DNA of 64,000 nt from Mangrovibacterium marinum. GTDB lineage: Bacteria; Bacteroidota; Bacteroidia; Bacteroidales; Prolixibacteraceae. The notes beneath the pieces are model-generated. The model ran no database searches and was not told the origin of the DNA. It worked only from the letters and a program-made list of their open reading frames with translations. The stretch spans positions 1 through 64,000 of the forward strand of contig NZ_QAAD01000020.1 of assembly GCF_003046625.1 (NCBI RefSeq), read 5' to 3'. Made by a program: the position numbers and the translations under genes. The first letter of the stretch is position 1, and each line of letters starts with the position of its first letter. This document shows, in pieces, positions 43,980-52,215 of this stretch.

Positions 43980-44469
43980 GACAGGCCGTTTTAAACCGTG
44001 CGAATGTGTTAGGCGCCATGAACCAAACAAACTCTGCGACGGGGCGTTGACCCTCCAAGAGAAAGGGAAAAAAGTGACCTTATCGTTAAAACAAGGTGAA
44101 CAAGGGAAGGCTCTTGTTATTGACGGTTGTATTTGTGCCGATAAAAGTAAAAAATGTGATGGCGTTTTTCTTTACAAGCGCGGTCCTAAAAAATGGATTG
44201 CCTTGGTTGAATTAAAAGGGAGCCATTTAGATGATGCTTTTGGCCAGTTAGATCAGATGCGAAATCGGGACGAATATAACGAGTTAATCGACCTGTTTAG
44301 GAATGGAGAGAATTACCCGATTAAAAGGGCATTCTTTGTCATTTCAAACCATATCTTTTCCAAACCAGAGATTCAAAAACTGGAAAATGCCTTCCAGTTC
44401 CGGTTAACGAAGGTTCTTCACAGTGAAGCCACACGAAGAATCCCCGATCTAAGAGATTATTTGAGGTAA
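43972..44469 (+). CDS. PD-(D/E)XK-like protein paired with the ATPase
   Basis: 165 aa, cytoplasmic. A Cys-rich N-terminus (Cys10, Cys12 and Cys22, then Cys residues in the DGCICADKSKKCDG segment) may bind metal. Next comes a core of the restriction-nuclease fold: Asp in KKCDGVFLYK, then the Glu-x-Lys motif in ALVELKGSHLDDAF, then QLDQM. The order D...ExK...Q is typical of active nucleases of this superfamily. I do not recognise a named family. The start ATG lies inside the ATPase stop region (8-bp overlap), so the two are translated together; the second protein is the likely effector. Its stop is 8 bp from the convergent HU-like gene end. Confidence 0.7.
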   Translation: MIETGRFKPCECVRRHEPNKLCDGALTLQEKGKKVTLSLKQGEQGKALVIDGCICADKSKKCDGVFLYKRGPKKWIALVELKGSHLDDAFGQLDQMRNRDEYNELIDLFRNGENYPIKRAFFVISNHIFSKPEIQKLENAFQFRLTKVLHSEATRRIPDLRDYLR

Positions 44470-44476
44470 ATTTGTC

Positions 44477-44875
44477 TCACCACTCGCTGGTTTTCGACTT
44501 CGAGTAATCTGCCATTCTCAGGGCCCGCTTCATTTTGGTGCTGGGCCTGAAACTGATTTCTGTTCCTTTGATCAGGCGGTAGCCATCGGTGCGGGGCTCC
44601 GGCGCTCCTTCACTCTTCAGGTTCAGGCTCAAAATGCCCAGCTCGCCCAGCTCAATGCTGTTGTTATGAAGCAACAAGTCCGGAATTAGATCGACCAGGC
44701 CCACCAGGGTCGCCACAATGTCGCCCCGGCTCAGCGACGACTGTTTCTCCAGCTTGTCGGCCAGACCGTCGAGGTCTATTTTGCGGCGTTCGCACGCTCG
44801 TGCGTAGTACTTATACTGTCCGCCACCTTTTACTCCCGGACGTGATTGCTTTACAATGCGGTATTTGACACTCAT
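44477..44875 (-). CDS. HU-HIG-type DNA-binding protein
   Basis: 132 aa, HU/IHF-related family special to Bacteroidota. KYRIVKQSRPGVKGGGQYKYYARA (residues 3-26) is the typical opening with a degenerate Pro-rich linker. LADKLEKQSSLSRGDIVATLVGLVDLIP gives the helical dimerisation body. IELGELGILSLNLKSEG is the HU beta-arm start. The C-terminus continues into a basic tail. Such proteins bind DNA and are often found next to prophage or surface loci; the target is unknown. Start 44875 (MSVKYR) is chosen; the 34-codon upstream extension overlaps the palindrome array. Confidence 0.85.
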   Translation of the reverse strand: MSVKYRIVKQSRPGVKGGGQYKYYARACERRKIDLDGLADKLEKQSSLSRGDIVATLVGLVDLIPDLLLHNNSIELGELGILSLNLKSEGAPEPRTDGYRLIKGTEISFRPSTKMKRALRMADYSKSKTSEW

Positions 44876-44916
44876 TTCTTCAGCAGGTTTTAAACGATTA
44901 ATAACCATGAAATATA

Positions 44917-45002
44917 GTTTTAATACGTATGAAAATAAATTTTGATACGTATGAAAAAATATTCTAATAGCTATCAAAATTCTTTTTAATAGGTATTAAA
45001 AT
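44917..45002. promoter_or_regulatory. Four-site palindromic array at 22-bp spacing upstream of the HU-like gene
   Basis: ATACGTAT at 44923-44930 and 44945-44952, ATAGCTAT at 44967-44974, ATAGGTAT at 44989-44996: exact 22-bp steps. Flanks are also conserved (TTTTRATA before, TATNAAAA after), giving a longer imperfect palindrome. A weak fifth site (ATAACCAT at 44901-44908) keeps the same spacing. Positions fit an operator for a dimeric DNA-binding protein, perhaps the HU-like protein itself. Confidence 0.6.
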
Positions 45003-45224
45003 AGTAATACCTGCTGAAAGAACCGTCGTCTGCTGCTTACAGATGATGTCGCAGCTGCTGTTGTTAAGGCATACTTATGCGGGGAGATCTCGGTTTGATC
45101 TCCATTGTTTTTCAACATAAACCTTCAGCGCAAGGTTGAAATTACCATGGTCAATGTCGATCGAAGGTAGAAGGGGCTTCAAGCTTATAACGCGTTTCCG
45201 GCTCAATTCATTTGCGAATGGGGC

Positions 45225-46013
45225 TTAGTGCTCAAACAGACTATGGTCGAACTGGTCGTGTTGGTCGAAGCAGCGGCGGATGGCAAACAACAATTGCAGC
45301 AGGATGCTGGCCAGGCCGGTGAAGAAGATAATCAGCATCACCATAATTTGGTATTTCACCGCCAGCGACGGGTCGGAACCACCCAGAATTTGTCCGGTCA
45401 TCACACCGGGGAGCGATACCAGGCCGACTGTAGCCATGGTTGCCATATTGGGTGCCATGGCTGTGCGCACCGCTTCTTTAAAAAACGGTTGAAGGGCCTC
45501 GCGCCGGCTCGCACCGGCAGCCAATAGGTATTGGTACACCTTTTCCTGTGTTTTTACCTGGTTGAAAAAGCTTTTTAAAGCAACAATGTTCGATTTCAGA
45601 ATATTGCCCAGCATCATGCCGGCGATGGGAATGAAAATATTGGCCTGGAAGATATTGCTGAGCCGGGTGACAAACAGGTTGAAATAAATCAGGGTAAACA
45701 GCGTTGGCAACAACATGGCCACAAAGGTCGACCACAGGAAGCGACGCAGCCGCATAGCCGAATTTTTGATGCCCGACAGTGCGGCGAAGAACACCATCAT
45801 AAATACATAAGCGATGTTGACCAGGGGATTGTCGAGCTTGAAGATGTAAATAAGGTAGACGGCAACAAAGCCCAGTTGCAGCAGCATTCGGCCAACAGCC
45901 AGCAGCAGCTTTTTGTTGAAGCCCAGCTTGAGCTGCCACACCACAAGCATGACCGGAGCAAGCAGTAGCAAGCCTGCAATTATTCCGCCGATGCTGATGT
46001 CGGGCGTATTCAT
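45225..46013 (-). CDS. fetB: Iron export ABC transporter permease, FetB-like
   Basis: 262-aa inner-membrane protein with about seven helices, UPF0014/FetB family. FVATMATVGLVSLPGVMTGQILGGSDP-type motif (VGLVSLPGVMTGQILGGSDP, about residues 200-219) is the family signature. E. coli FetAB exports iron and protects against oxidative stress; other metals are possible. The start at 46013 (MNTPDISIGG) overlaps fetA by 4 bp (ATGA), a typical coupled pair; a 27-codon upstream extension lies inside fetA. Confidence 0.9.
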   Translation of the reverse strand: MNTPDISIGGIIAGLLLLAPVMLVVWQLKLGFNKKLLLAVGRMLLQLGFVAVYLIYIFKLDNPLVNIAYVFMMVFFAALSGIKNSAMRLRRFLWSTFVAMLLPTLFTLIYFNLFVTRLSNIFQANIFIPIAGMMLGNILKSNIVALKSFFNQVKTQEKVYQYLLAAGASRREALQPFFKEAVRTAMAPNMATMATVGLVSLPGVMTGQILGGSDPSLAVKYQIMVMLIIFFTGLASILLQLLFAIRRCFDQHDQFDHSLFEH

Positions 46014-46630
46014 CGGTTCAGGTTTTTGATTAAACGGATGGGCTCGGTCTGCCACTCCGGATCGTGGCTGCAGCAGATCACCGTTTTGTCGCATTGGGCA
46101 ATGTAATCGACAAAATAGCGCTTCATTGGCTCGTCCAGTGCCGATGTGGGCTCGTCGAGCAAAAGCACTGGCCGATCCAGCAACATGAGCAGTGCCCAGC
46201 CCAGGCGCTGCCGTTCGCCGCCCGAGATGTTGGCTGTGTTCTTTTGAAGAATGTCGTCGCCAAGCTTCAGTTCGCGGGCCTTCTGCAGTAATAGATCTCT
46301 GGAATAGGGAAGCTGTTTGTTGGCGGTGTATTGAAAAATTTCGTGGAAAACAGCTTCAACCTTGCCGTTCGGAAAGTCGATTCCCTGACTCAGATAGGCC
46401 AGCTGACTGCGTATTTCACGCATATTTTCGGGTTTTACCGGCAGTCGGTTAAAGTTGATTTGTCCGGTATCGGGCTCCAGGAAGCCAAGCAGTAATTTGA
46501 GCAAGGACGATTTGCCACTTCCCGAGGGAGCGGCTATCACCACCTTTTCGCCTTGGGCGATGGTCAGGTTGAACTGGCGGAGCAATTGCTTATTCCCCAA
46601 TCTCAGGGATACGTTTTTGAAGCGGATCAT
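46010..46630 (-). CDS. fetA: Iron export ABC transporter ATPase, FetA-like
   Basis: 206-aa ABC ATPase. Walker A IAAPSGSGKSSLLKLLLG (about residues 33-50), Q-loop YLSQGIDF, signature ANISGGERQRLGWALL (about 131-146), Walker B VLLLDEPTSALDE (about 155-167) and H-loop CCSHDPEW. It is the partner of the overlapping fetB permease downstream. It starts 59 bp beyond clpX, past a terminator hairpin, so it may have a separate promoter. Confidence 0.92.
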   Translation of the reverse strand: MIRFKNVSLRLGNKQLLRQFNLTIAQGEKVVIAAPSGSGKSSLLKLLLGFLEPDTGQINFNRLPVKPENMREIRSQLAYLSQGIDFPNGKVEAVFHEIFQYTANKQLPYSRDLLLQKARELKLGDDILQKNTANISGGERQRLGWALLMLLDRPVLLLDEPTSALDEPMKRYFVDYIAQCDKTVICCSHDPEWQTEPIRLIKNLNR

Positions 46631-46653
46631 GAAGAATAAGTTAGGTTGAACAG

Positions 46654-46679
46654 AAATGCCGGACAGGAGTCCGGCATTT
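46654..46679 (-). terminator. Terminator of clpX
   Basis: AAATGCCGGAC / GTCCGGCATTT perfect 11-bp stem with a 4-base loop (46654-46664 with 46669-46679); T run on the minus strand is short. Confidence 0.75.
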
Positions 46680-46688
46680 GATTTTATT

Positions 46689-47903
46689 TTAGCTTGCTTT
46701 TAAGCGGTGATGATCGGCCGAATCGAACTTCGATGCCGCATATTCCCGGGTGACGGTTAACTGTTTTACGCCATCGGTTGGGCTGTCGTACATCGCGTCA
46801 ATCATGATATTCTCGCAGATCGAACGCAAGCCACGGGCTCCCAGGTTAAACTCAACAGCCTTGTCCACGATAAACTCCAGTGCATCTTCATCGAAGTGCA
46901 GCTCAATACCATCCAGATCAAACAGCTTGACGTATTGTTTGATCAGCGAGTTCTTCGGCTCGGTCAGGATGTTGCGCAAGGCTTCCCGGTCCAGTGGTTT
47001 CAGGTAGGTTAATACCGGTAAACGACCGATGATCTCCGGAATGAGGCCGAAGCTTTTCAAATCCTGCGGTGCTACGTATTGCAGCAGGTTTTCCTTGTCT
47101 ACTTTGTCCAGTTTTTTCTGGGCGCCGTAGCCCACCACCTTGGTGTTCATCCGGTTGGCAATTTTCTTTTCGATGCCGTCGAAAGCACCCCCGCAGATGA
47201 ACAGGATGTTTTTCGTATTCACCGGAATCATTTTTTGCTCCGGATGCTTGCGTCCTCCCTGTGGCGGAACATTTACCGTTGAACCTTCCAGCAGTTTCAG
47301 CAAGCCTTGCTGAACTCCTTCGCCCGACACGTCGCGGGTGATTGAGGGATTGTCGCCTTTACGGGCAATTTTATCAATCTCGTCGATAAAAACAATACCG
47401 CGTTCGGCCGCCTCCACGTTGTAGTCGGCCGCCTGCAACAGGCGAGTCAGCAAACTTTCAACATCTTCACCTACGTAGCCTGCCTCGGTTAGTACGGTGG
47501 CGTCAACAATGGTGAAGGGCACATGCAACATTTTAGCAATGGTACGCGCCAGCAAGGTTTTACCCGTACCGGTTTGGCCGACCAAAATGATGTTTGACTT
47601 TTCAATCTCGGTTTCGTCGGTTTGTACCTTTTGTTTCAATCGCTTGTAGTGATTGTAAACAGCTACCGAAAGAATTTTCTTTGCCTGATCCTGACCAATG
47701 ACATATTGATCCAGAAATTCTTTAATTTCTTTTGGTTTCAGGAGTTGTACGCCTGTCAGATCAAACTCGGTATCGGCTTTGAATTCTTCCTCTACAATCG
47801 CATAGGCTTGTTCAATGCAACGGTCACAAATGTGACCTTCCATCCCGGCAATCAGCAGGTTGACATCTTTTTTCTCCCGTCCACAAAAAGAACATTTATC
47901 CAT
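46689..47903 (-). CDS. clpX: ATP-dependent Clp protease ATP-binding subunit ClpX
   Basis: Unfoldase that feeds substrates to ClpP. N-terminal zinc-binding domain [11 protein letters not shown] with a later CDRC (residues 3-30). AAA+ domain: [15 protein letters not shown] (Walker A, about 110-124), [14 protein letters not shown] (Walker B), sensor segments and [19 protein letters not shown] (sensor 2). Length 404 aa is normal. The start at 47903 is supported by AGGAGAAAATT upstream; a 7-codon extension with an upstream ATG exists. It lies 27 bp after clpP. Confidence 0.97.
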   Translation of the reverse strand: MDKCSFCGREKKDVNLLIAGMEGHICDRCIEQAYAIVEEEFKADTEFDLTGVQLLKPKEIKEFLDQYVIGQDQAKKILSVAVYNHYKRLKQKVQTDETEIEKSNIILVGQTGTGKTLLARTIAKMLHVPFTIVDATVLTEAGYVGEDVESLLTRLLQAADYNVEAAERGIVFIDEIDKIARKGDNPSITRDVSGEGVQQGLLKLLEGSTVNVPPQGGRKHPEQKMIPVNTKNILFICGGAFDGIEKKIANRMNTKVVGYGAQKKLDKVDKENLLQYVAPQDLKSFGLIPEIIGRLPVLTYLKPLDREALRNILTEPKNSLIKQYVKLFDLDGIELHFDEDALEFIVDKAVEFNLGARGLRSICENIMIDAMYDSPTDGVKQLTVTREYAASKFDSADHHRLKAS

Positions 47904-47930
47904 CTTAATTTTCTCCTTTGTCAAAATGCA

Positions 47931-48602
47931 TTAGCTCCGCACCAAAATTTCGTCAATCATGCCGTATTCTTTAGCTTCTTCCGAAGTCATCCAGTAGTCG
48001 CGATCGGCGTCGTGTTCAACTTCTTCGAACGATTTGTGGGCATGTCTGGCGATAATATCGTAGAGCTCTTTTTTCAATTTTAAAATCTCACGAGCTGTAA
48101 TCTCAATGTCAGAAGCCTGACCTTGAGCACCACCCATGGGCTGGTGAATCATGACTCGCGAGTGTTTCAGCGCCGAACGTTTTCCTTCAGCACCGGCAGT
48201 CAGCAGCACAGCTCCCATCGACGCAGCCATTCCGGTACAGATGGTGGCAATGTCGGGTGAGATGTATTGCATGGTATCGTAAATTCCCAATCCGGCGTGA
48301 ACCGACCCTCCCGGAGTGTTGAAATAGATCTGAATGTCTTTTGACGGATCTGTCGACTCCATGAAAAGCAGCTGTGCCTGAATAATGTTGGCAACATAGT
48401 CGTCGATGGGCGTTCCCAGGAAGATGATGCGATCCATCATCAAGCGGGAAAAAACGTCCATTGATGCAACATTTAGTTGGCGTTCTTCGATGATGTAGGG
48501 TGTCAGGCTGTTGGTGAAAATTGAATCGTAACGATGCATGGTCAAGCTGCTGATACCCTTGTGCTTGGTCGCATATTTGTGGAATTCTTTTGCGTCATTC
48601 AT
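47931..48602 (-). CDS. clpP: ATP-dependent Clp protease proteolytic subunit ClpP
   Basis: Serine peptidase barrel. The catalytic Ser is in CTGMAASMGAVLL (about residue 127), His in SRVMIHQPMGG (about 153) and the Asp region follows in the HADRDYWMTSEEAKEYGMID segment. RIIFLGTPIDDYVANIIQAQLLF is the conserved start of the fold. 223 aa including an ~30-residue N-terminal segment. A strong ribosome-binding site (CGGAGGACAA) precedes the ATG. Order tig-clpP-clpX is the classic arrangement. Confidence 0.97.
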   Translation of the reverse strand: MNDAKEFHKYATKHKGISSLTMHRYDSIFTNSLTPYIIEERQLNVASMDVFSRLMMDRIIFLGTPIDDYVANIIQAQLLFMESTDPSKDIQIYFNTPGGSVHAGLGIYDTMQYISPDIATICTGMAASMGAVLLTAGAEGKRSALKHSRVMIHQPMGGAQGQASDIEITAREILKLKKELYDIIARHAHKSFEEVEHDADRDYWMTSEEAKEYGMIDEILVRS

Positions 48603-48615
48603 TTGGTTGTCCTCC

Positions 48616-48699
48616 GTTAAAAAAAAAACTTTGTAAAAATCGGTTTTTAAATTTCCCGAGGCTTTAAAGGTAGGCCTGAGAACCGATTTTTACAAAGTT
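48616..48699 (-). terminator. Long hairpin between tig and clpP
   Basis: Perfect 19-bp inverted repeat (48627-48645 with 48681-48699) with arms AACTTTGTAAAAATCGGTT and its complement, separated by 35 bp and followed on the minus strand by about ten Ts. It lies between the tig stop and the clpP ribosome-binding site, so it may be a terminator, an attenuator or a processing site. clpP and clpX expression may therefore be only partly linked to tig. Confidence 0.65.
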
Positions 48700-48730
48700 A
48701 AAAAAATATGCTTTCCCCTATCCGTAGGGA

Positions 48731-50086
48731 CTAGTTTTCGAGCAATTTGTTAAATTCATCGAAACTGATTGCTTTTTCTTCCAAAGCCACTTTCGATTTA
48801 ATAGTCTCCAGAACTTTATCGTCCAGCGCTTTTTGAGTTACGCGTCTGCGTTCTTCTTCGTTTCCTAAGATGTGACCGGCGTAGTTTTCCAGGTGCTCGT
48901 CGGGTACGTTGTGCATACCGTATTGGCTAAACTGGTAAGCAGCCATTTGTTTGGCAACTTCTTTCACGTCAGCTTCGTCAATTTTGATTTCGTTGTCGCG
49001 AACAATGCGGTCTTTAATCAATTGCCAGCGCAAATCTTTCATGAAGCCATCAAATTCGGTATCAATTTGCTCGTCTGTCAACTCGTTATTGGTTGCTTTT
49101 AACCAGCGCTTCAGGAATTCTTCAGGAAGCTCCATGCCGATTTTTTCGACCAAAGCGTCGCGCGAATCCAGGGCAAATTTATAGTCGCTTGATTGAACGA
49201 ACTGGCCAGCCAGTTCTTCTTTCAGTTTGGCACGGAATTCTTCTTCTGTTTTCACTTCGGTATCGTCGCCAAATGCTTTCTTGAACAAGTCTTCGTTCAA
49301 TTCAGCAGCTTTGAAAGTCAATACTTCAGCAATGGTGAATTTGAAGTTTCCTTCGATTTTCTCCGCTTCTTCGTGCGAGATGTTCAGCATGTGGCCCACC
49401 TCGTGTTTGCTTTCGTAAGCTTTAACCGGGTCGAAAACCAATACGTCGCCGGCTTTTTTGCCAATTGCTTCGTTGCGAATGGCTTCGTCCTTCATCAGGT
49501 CGATGGCGATAATTACTTTCTCGGCAGTGATACCGTCGGCCAATTCGTTGCCTTCAGCGTCCAGTTGCACGAAATCACCACGAAGGGTGTCTTTTTCGCC
49601 GGCAACTTCAGAAACGACATTTTCGCCAAAGCGGCTGGTGTATGATTCAACTTGTTTGTTTACCATTTCATCGTCAACTTCGATGTTGTAGTAAGCAAAC
49701 TTTTTGCGTTTGTCTAATTTTACTTCGATTTCGGGTGCCATGGCAACGTCGAAAATGAATTCGAAGTCTTCGTCTTTATCCCAGTCAATGGTTGCTTGTT
49801 TTTCTTCGTTTGGAAGAGGCTCTCCCAAGATGTTCAGTTTTTCGTCAACCAGGTATTTCGACAGGTTATTGGATAACATCTTGTTTACCTCGTCAGCCAG
49901 AATTGCCTTTCCGTACATCTTTTTAACCAGACCGGCAGGAACTTTTCCAGGACGGAAGCCCGGCATATTGACTTTTTTACGGTAGTCTTTTAAGGTTTCA
50001 TTTACCGTTGCTTCGTAATCGTTCTTTTCGATTTTAACGGTAATTGTGGCGTTTAGCTCGTTGATGTTTTCTTTTGTAATATTCAT
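48731..50086 (-). CDS. tig: Trigger factor
   Basis: Ribosome-associated chaperone, 451 aa. The N-terminal ribosome-binding signature is GFRPGKVPAGLVKKMYG (about residues 42-58). A central FKBP-like domain (about 155-245) lacks an obvious catalytic site, as in Bacteroidota homologues. The C-terminal chaperone arms are highly charged and helical, ending in EKAISFDEFNKLLEN. ATG start with an upstream AGTGGAAC stretch. First gene of the tig-clpP-clpX group; a tRNA-Leu gene lies upstream on the same strand. Confidence 0.95.
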   Translation of the reverse strand: MNITKENINELNATITVKIEKNDYEATVNETLKDYRKKVNMPGFRPGKVPAGLVKKMYGKAILADEVNKMLSNNLSKYLVDEKLNILGEPLPNEEKQATIDWDKDEDFEFIFDVAMAPEIEVKLDKRKKFAYYNIEVDDEMVNKQVESYTSRFGENVVSEVAGEKDTLRGDFVQLDAEGNELADGITAEKVIIAIDLMKDEAIRNEAIGKKAGDVLVFDPVKAYESKHEVGHMLNISHEEAEKIEGNFKFTIAEVLTFKAAELNEDLFKKAFGDDTEVKTEEEFRAKLKEELAGQFVQSSDYKFALDSRDALVEKIGMELPEEFLKRWLKATNNELTDEQIDTEFDGFMKDLRWQLIKDRIVRDNEIKIDEADVKEVAKQMAAYQFSQYGMHNVPDEHLENYAGHILGNEEERRRVTQKALDDKVLETIKSKVALEEKAISFDEFNKLLEN

Positions 50087-50173
50087 AAAAGTTCCACTTA
50101 ATTTTTGGAAAAAGATCGGATAACCAATGAGTTACCGTTTTAATTTGACTGAAAAGCCAATGCTATAAATCAA

Positions 50174-50213
50174 TAAAAACCGCTTGCTTGATTAAAAATC
50201 AAGCATAGCGGTT
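50174..50213 (-). terminator. Terminator of tRNA-Leu
   Basis: AACCGCT-(A)-TGCTTGAT / ATCAAGCA-AGCGGTT stem (15 bp with one bulged base) and TTTTTATT on the minus strand. Confidence 0.85.
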
Positions 50214-50227
50214 GAGCTTTCTCTTAG

Positions 50228-50309
50228 TGCGGACGAAGGGACTCGAACCCCCACGCCGTAAGACACTAGATCCTAAGTCTAGCGCGTCTACCAATTCCGC
50301 CACGTCCGC
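50228..50309 (-). tRNA. tRNA-Leu (anticodon UAG)
   Basis: 82-base gene without encoded CCA. Acceptor stem GCGGACG pairs with CGTCCGC; the anticodon stem-loop is CTAGA-CTTAGGA-TCTAG, giving UAG (reads CUN codons). A long variable arm (TGTCTTACGGCGT) is class II type, as expected for Leu, and the T arm GGGGGTTCGAGTCCC is canonical. Flanked by an ideal promoter and a terminator, so it is a single-gene unit. Confidence 0.97.
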
Positions 50310-50320
50310 TAATCGAGGCG

Positions 50321-50351
50321 CAAATATAAAGCAAAAAATTTGATCTGCAAA
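50321..50351 (-). promoter_or_regulatory. Promoter of tRNA-Leu
   Basis: On the minus strand TTTG (50348-50351), 19-bp spacer, TATATTTG (50321-50328): a near-ideal Bacteroidota primary-sigma promoter. Transcription would begin about 5 bases before the tRNA. Confidence 0.8.
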
Positions 50352-50389
50352 CAAAGCATTGCATTTGAGTGCGATTTTTTTGCTTGTTT

Positions 50390-51112
50390 TTAGCGCAGCG
50401 TAAAGTTCTGTCCCAGGTACACCCGGCGAACATCCTCATCGTTAGCCAGATCCTCGGCTGTTCCGGCTTTTAGGATCGATCCTTCAAAAAGCAAGTACGA
50501 CCGGTTGGTAATCGACAGTGTTTCGTGAACGTTGTGGTCGGTGATTAAAACGCCAATGTTTTTTTCGACCAGCGTGCGCACGATTTCCTGGATATCTTCC
50601 ACCGCGATGGGGTCCACACCGGCAAAGGGCTCGTCGAGCAAAACAAATTTCGGGTCGATGGCCAAAGCTCGGGCAATCTCGCAACGGCGACGCTCGCCCC
50701 CCGACAGTTGGTAGCCTTTACTTTTGCGGATATGCGTCAGCCGAAATTCTTCCAGCAACGACTCCACTTTTTCTTTCTGATCGGTCTTGCTGAGATTGGT
50801 CATCTCCAGCACCGATTTCAGGTTGTCTTCGATGCTCAGCTTGCGAAATACCGAGGCTTCCTGTGCTAAATAGCCAATGCCTTTCTGGGCGCGCTTGTAT
50901 ACAGGCATATTCGTAATATCCTGTTCGTCCAGATAAACATGGCCACTTAGTGGCTGCACCAAACCAACAATCATGTAGAATGAAGTTGTCTTTCCGGCTC
51001 CGTTTGGTCCCAGTAGCCCGACAATTTCACCTTGATTGACTTCGAATGATACACCTTTTACAACCGTTCGTTTTTTGTATTTCTTAACAATGTTGTCTGC
51101 TCTTAGCTTCAT
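50390..51112 (-). CDS. lptB: LPS export ABC transporter ATPase LptB
   Basis: 240-aa ABC ATPase that powers LPS transport from the inner membrane. Walker A GPNGAGKTTSFYMIVGL, Q-loop YLAQEASVFRKLS, signature QLSGGERRRCEIARALA, Walker B FVLLDEPFAGVDPIAV and H-loop ITDHNVHETL. The DEPFAGVDPIAVEDIQ and YLLFEGSILKAGTAEDL strings are typical of LptB rather than other ABC proteins. It lies 22 bp after tatC; the two are probably one transcript. Confidence 0.95.
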   Translation of the reverse strand: MKLRADNIVKKYKKRTVVKGVSFEVNQGEIVGLLGPNGAGKTTSFYMIVGLVQPLSGHVYLDEQDITNMPVYKRAQKGIGYLAQEASVFRKLSIEDNLKSVLEMTNLSKTDQKEKVESLLEEFRLTHIRKSKGYQLSGGERRRCEIARALAIDPKFVLLDEPFAGVDPIAVEDIQEIVRTLVEKNIGVLITDHNVHETLSITNRSYLLFEGSILKAGTAEDLANDEDVRRVYLGQNFTLR

Positions 51113-51134
51113 AGTCTAATTGTGCTTTGCAGGG

Positions 51135-51986
51135 TTAAATATTATTGATGGCTTCCTCGGCTTGTTTGTTGACCCGTTTTGAAATGACGATGCCAATTTC
51201 GTACAGAAAAACCAGCGGGAAACAAACCATAATCTGGCTGAATACGTCGGGTGGCGTAATGATGGCGGATAAAACCAACAGAGCCACGTAGGAGTGACGT
51301 CGGTATTTTTTCATCAGTTTTGGACTGAGTAGGCCAATCTTGCTTAAAAAATAGACGAATACCGGCAGCTCGAAAATTACACCGCTGGCCAGGGTTATTG
51401 AAGTTACCGTGCCGATGTAGGACAGAACGTTGATTTGGTTGGCTACCTGGCCGCTGATTGAATAGGAGCCCAGAAAATGGACTGATAGCGGTACTATTAA
51501 ATAATAGCCAAACAGCACTCCGCAAATAAAAAGCAGGCTCATATACAAAACCGCACCGATGGAGTGTTTGCGCTCTGAGTCGTAGAGGGCCGGCTTAATA
51601 AAACGCCAGAACTCCCAGATCACATAAGGGGCAGCGACTACCAGCCCGGCTACCAGCGAGGTCCAGATGTGGGTCATAAATTGTCCCGACATGGCAATGC
51701 TGATTAATTGCAGATCGCCGGTATTGATGCGTAGCGAGTCGGCACCGGTTAGGGTGGCCAGTTTATCAAACATCCGGTTAGTCCAAAAATCGGGCATCTT
51801 AGGATGCATAATAATCTTATCGAAAATAAGCTCCTTGTTGATAAATGCCAGAATAGAAAAAATGAAAATTGCGCCAAAAGCCCGGATCAGGTGCCAGCGA
51901 AGGACCTCCAGATGCTCCAGGAAGGACATCTCTTCTTCCTCAATAGCTTGCTTTTTACGCTTCTTAGTACTGTGCTCTTCGGCCAT
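51135..51986 (-). CDS. tatC: Sec-independent protein translocase TatC
   Basis: 283-aa inner-membrane receptor of twin-arginine translocation. A basic/acidic N-terminus (STKKRKKQAIEEEEMSF) leads to LEHLEVLRWHLIRAFGAI (the TatC start motif), followed by six helices. FWRFIKPALYDSERKH (first periplasmic-loop end) and FELPVFVYFLSKIGLLS are conserved. The start at 51986 (MAEEHS) is preferred to an ATG four codons upstream. No TatA/B in the window. Confidence 0.94.
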   Translation of the reverse strand: MAEEHSTKKRKKQAIEEEEMSFLEHLEVLRWHLIRAFGAIFIFSILAFINKELIFDKIIMHPKMPDFWTNRMFDKLATLTGADSLRINTGDLQLISIAMSGQFMTHIWTSLVAGLVVAAPYVIWEFWRFIKPALYDSERKHSIGAVLYMSLLFICGVLFGYYLIVPLSVHFLGSYSISGQVANQINVLSYIGTVTSITLASGVIFELPVFVYFLSKIGLLSPKLMKKYRRHSYVALLVLSAIITPPDVFSQIMVCFPLVFLYEIGIVISKRVNKQAEEAINNI

Positions 51987-52042
51987 AGTTGGATACAACG
52001 TTACTGAAAATAAAAGGCTGAAATTTTTCAGACTAGTGGCAG

Positions 52043-52050
52043 CAAATATA
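52043..52050 (-). promoter_or_regulatory. Possible -7 box for tatC
   Basis: TATATTTG on the minus strand, about 57 bp before the ATG. No good -33 element. Confidence 0.35.
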
Positions 52051-52215
52051 GGCTTATATTCATAATTGTACTAAAAAGCAATTCCTTAAAATTATTTAAT
52101 GCATGTGAAAAACAGTCTAAAATGAAAAAAACCTTACCAGATGATAATGTTTTTAGCTATCTTAGATTTCGCGTTAGAAACAGGAGTATAAGGAGATTAA
52201 AAATTATTTGGCTTT

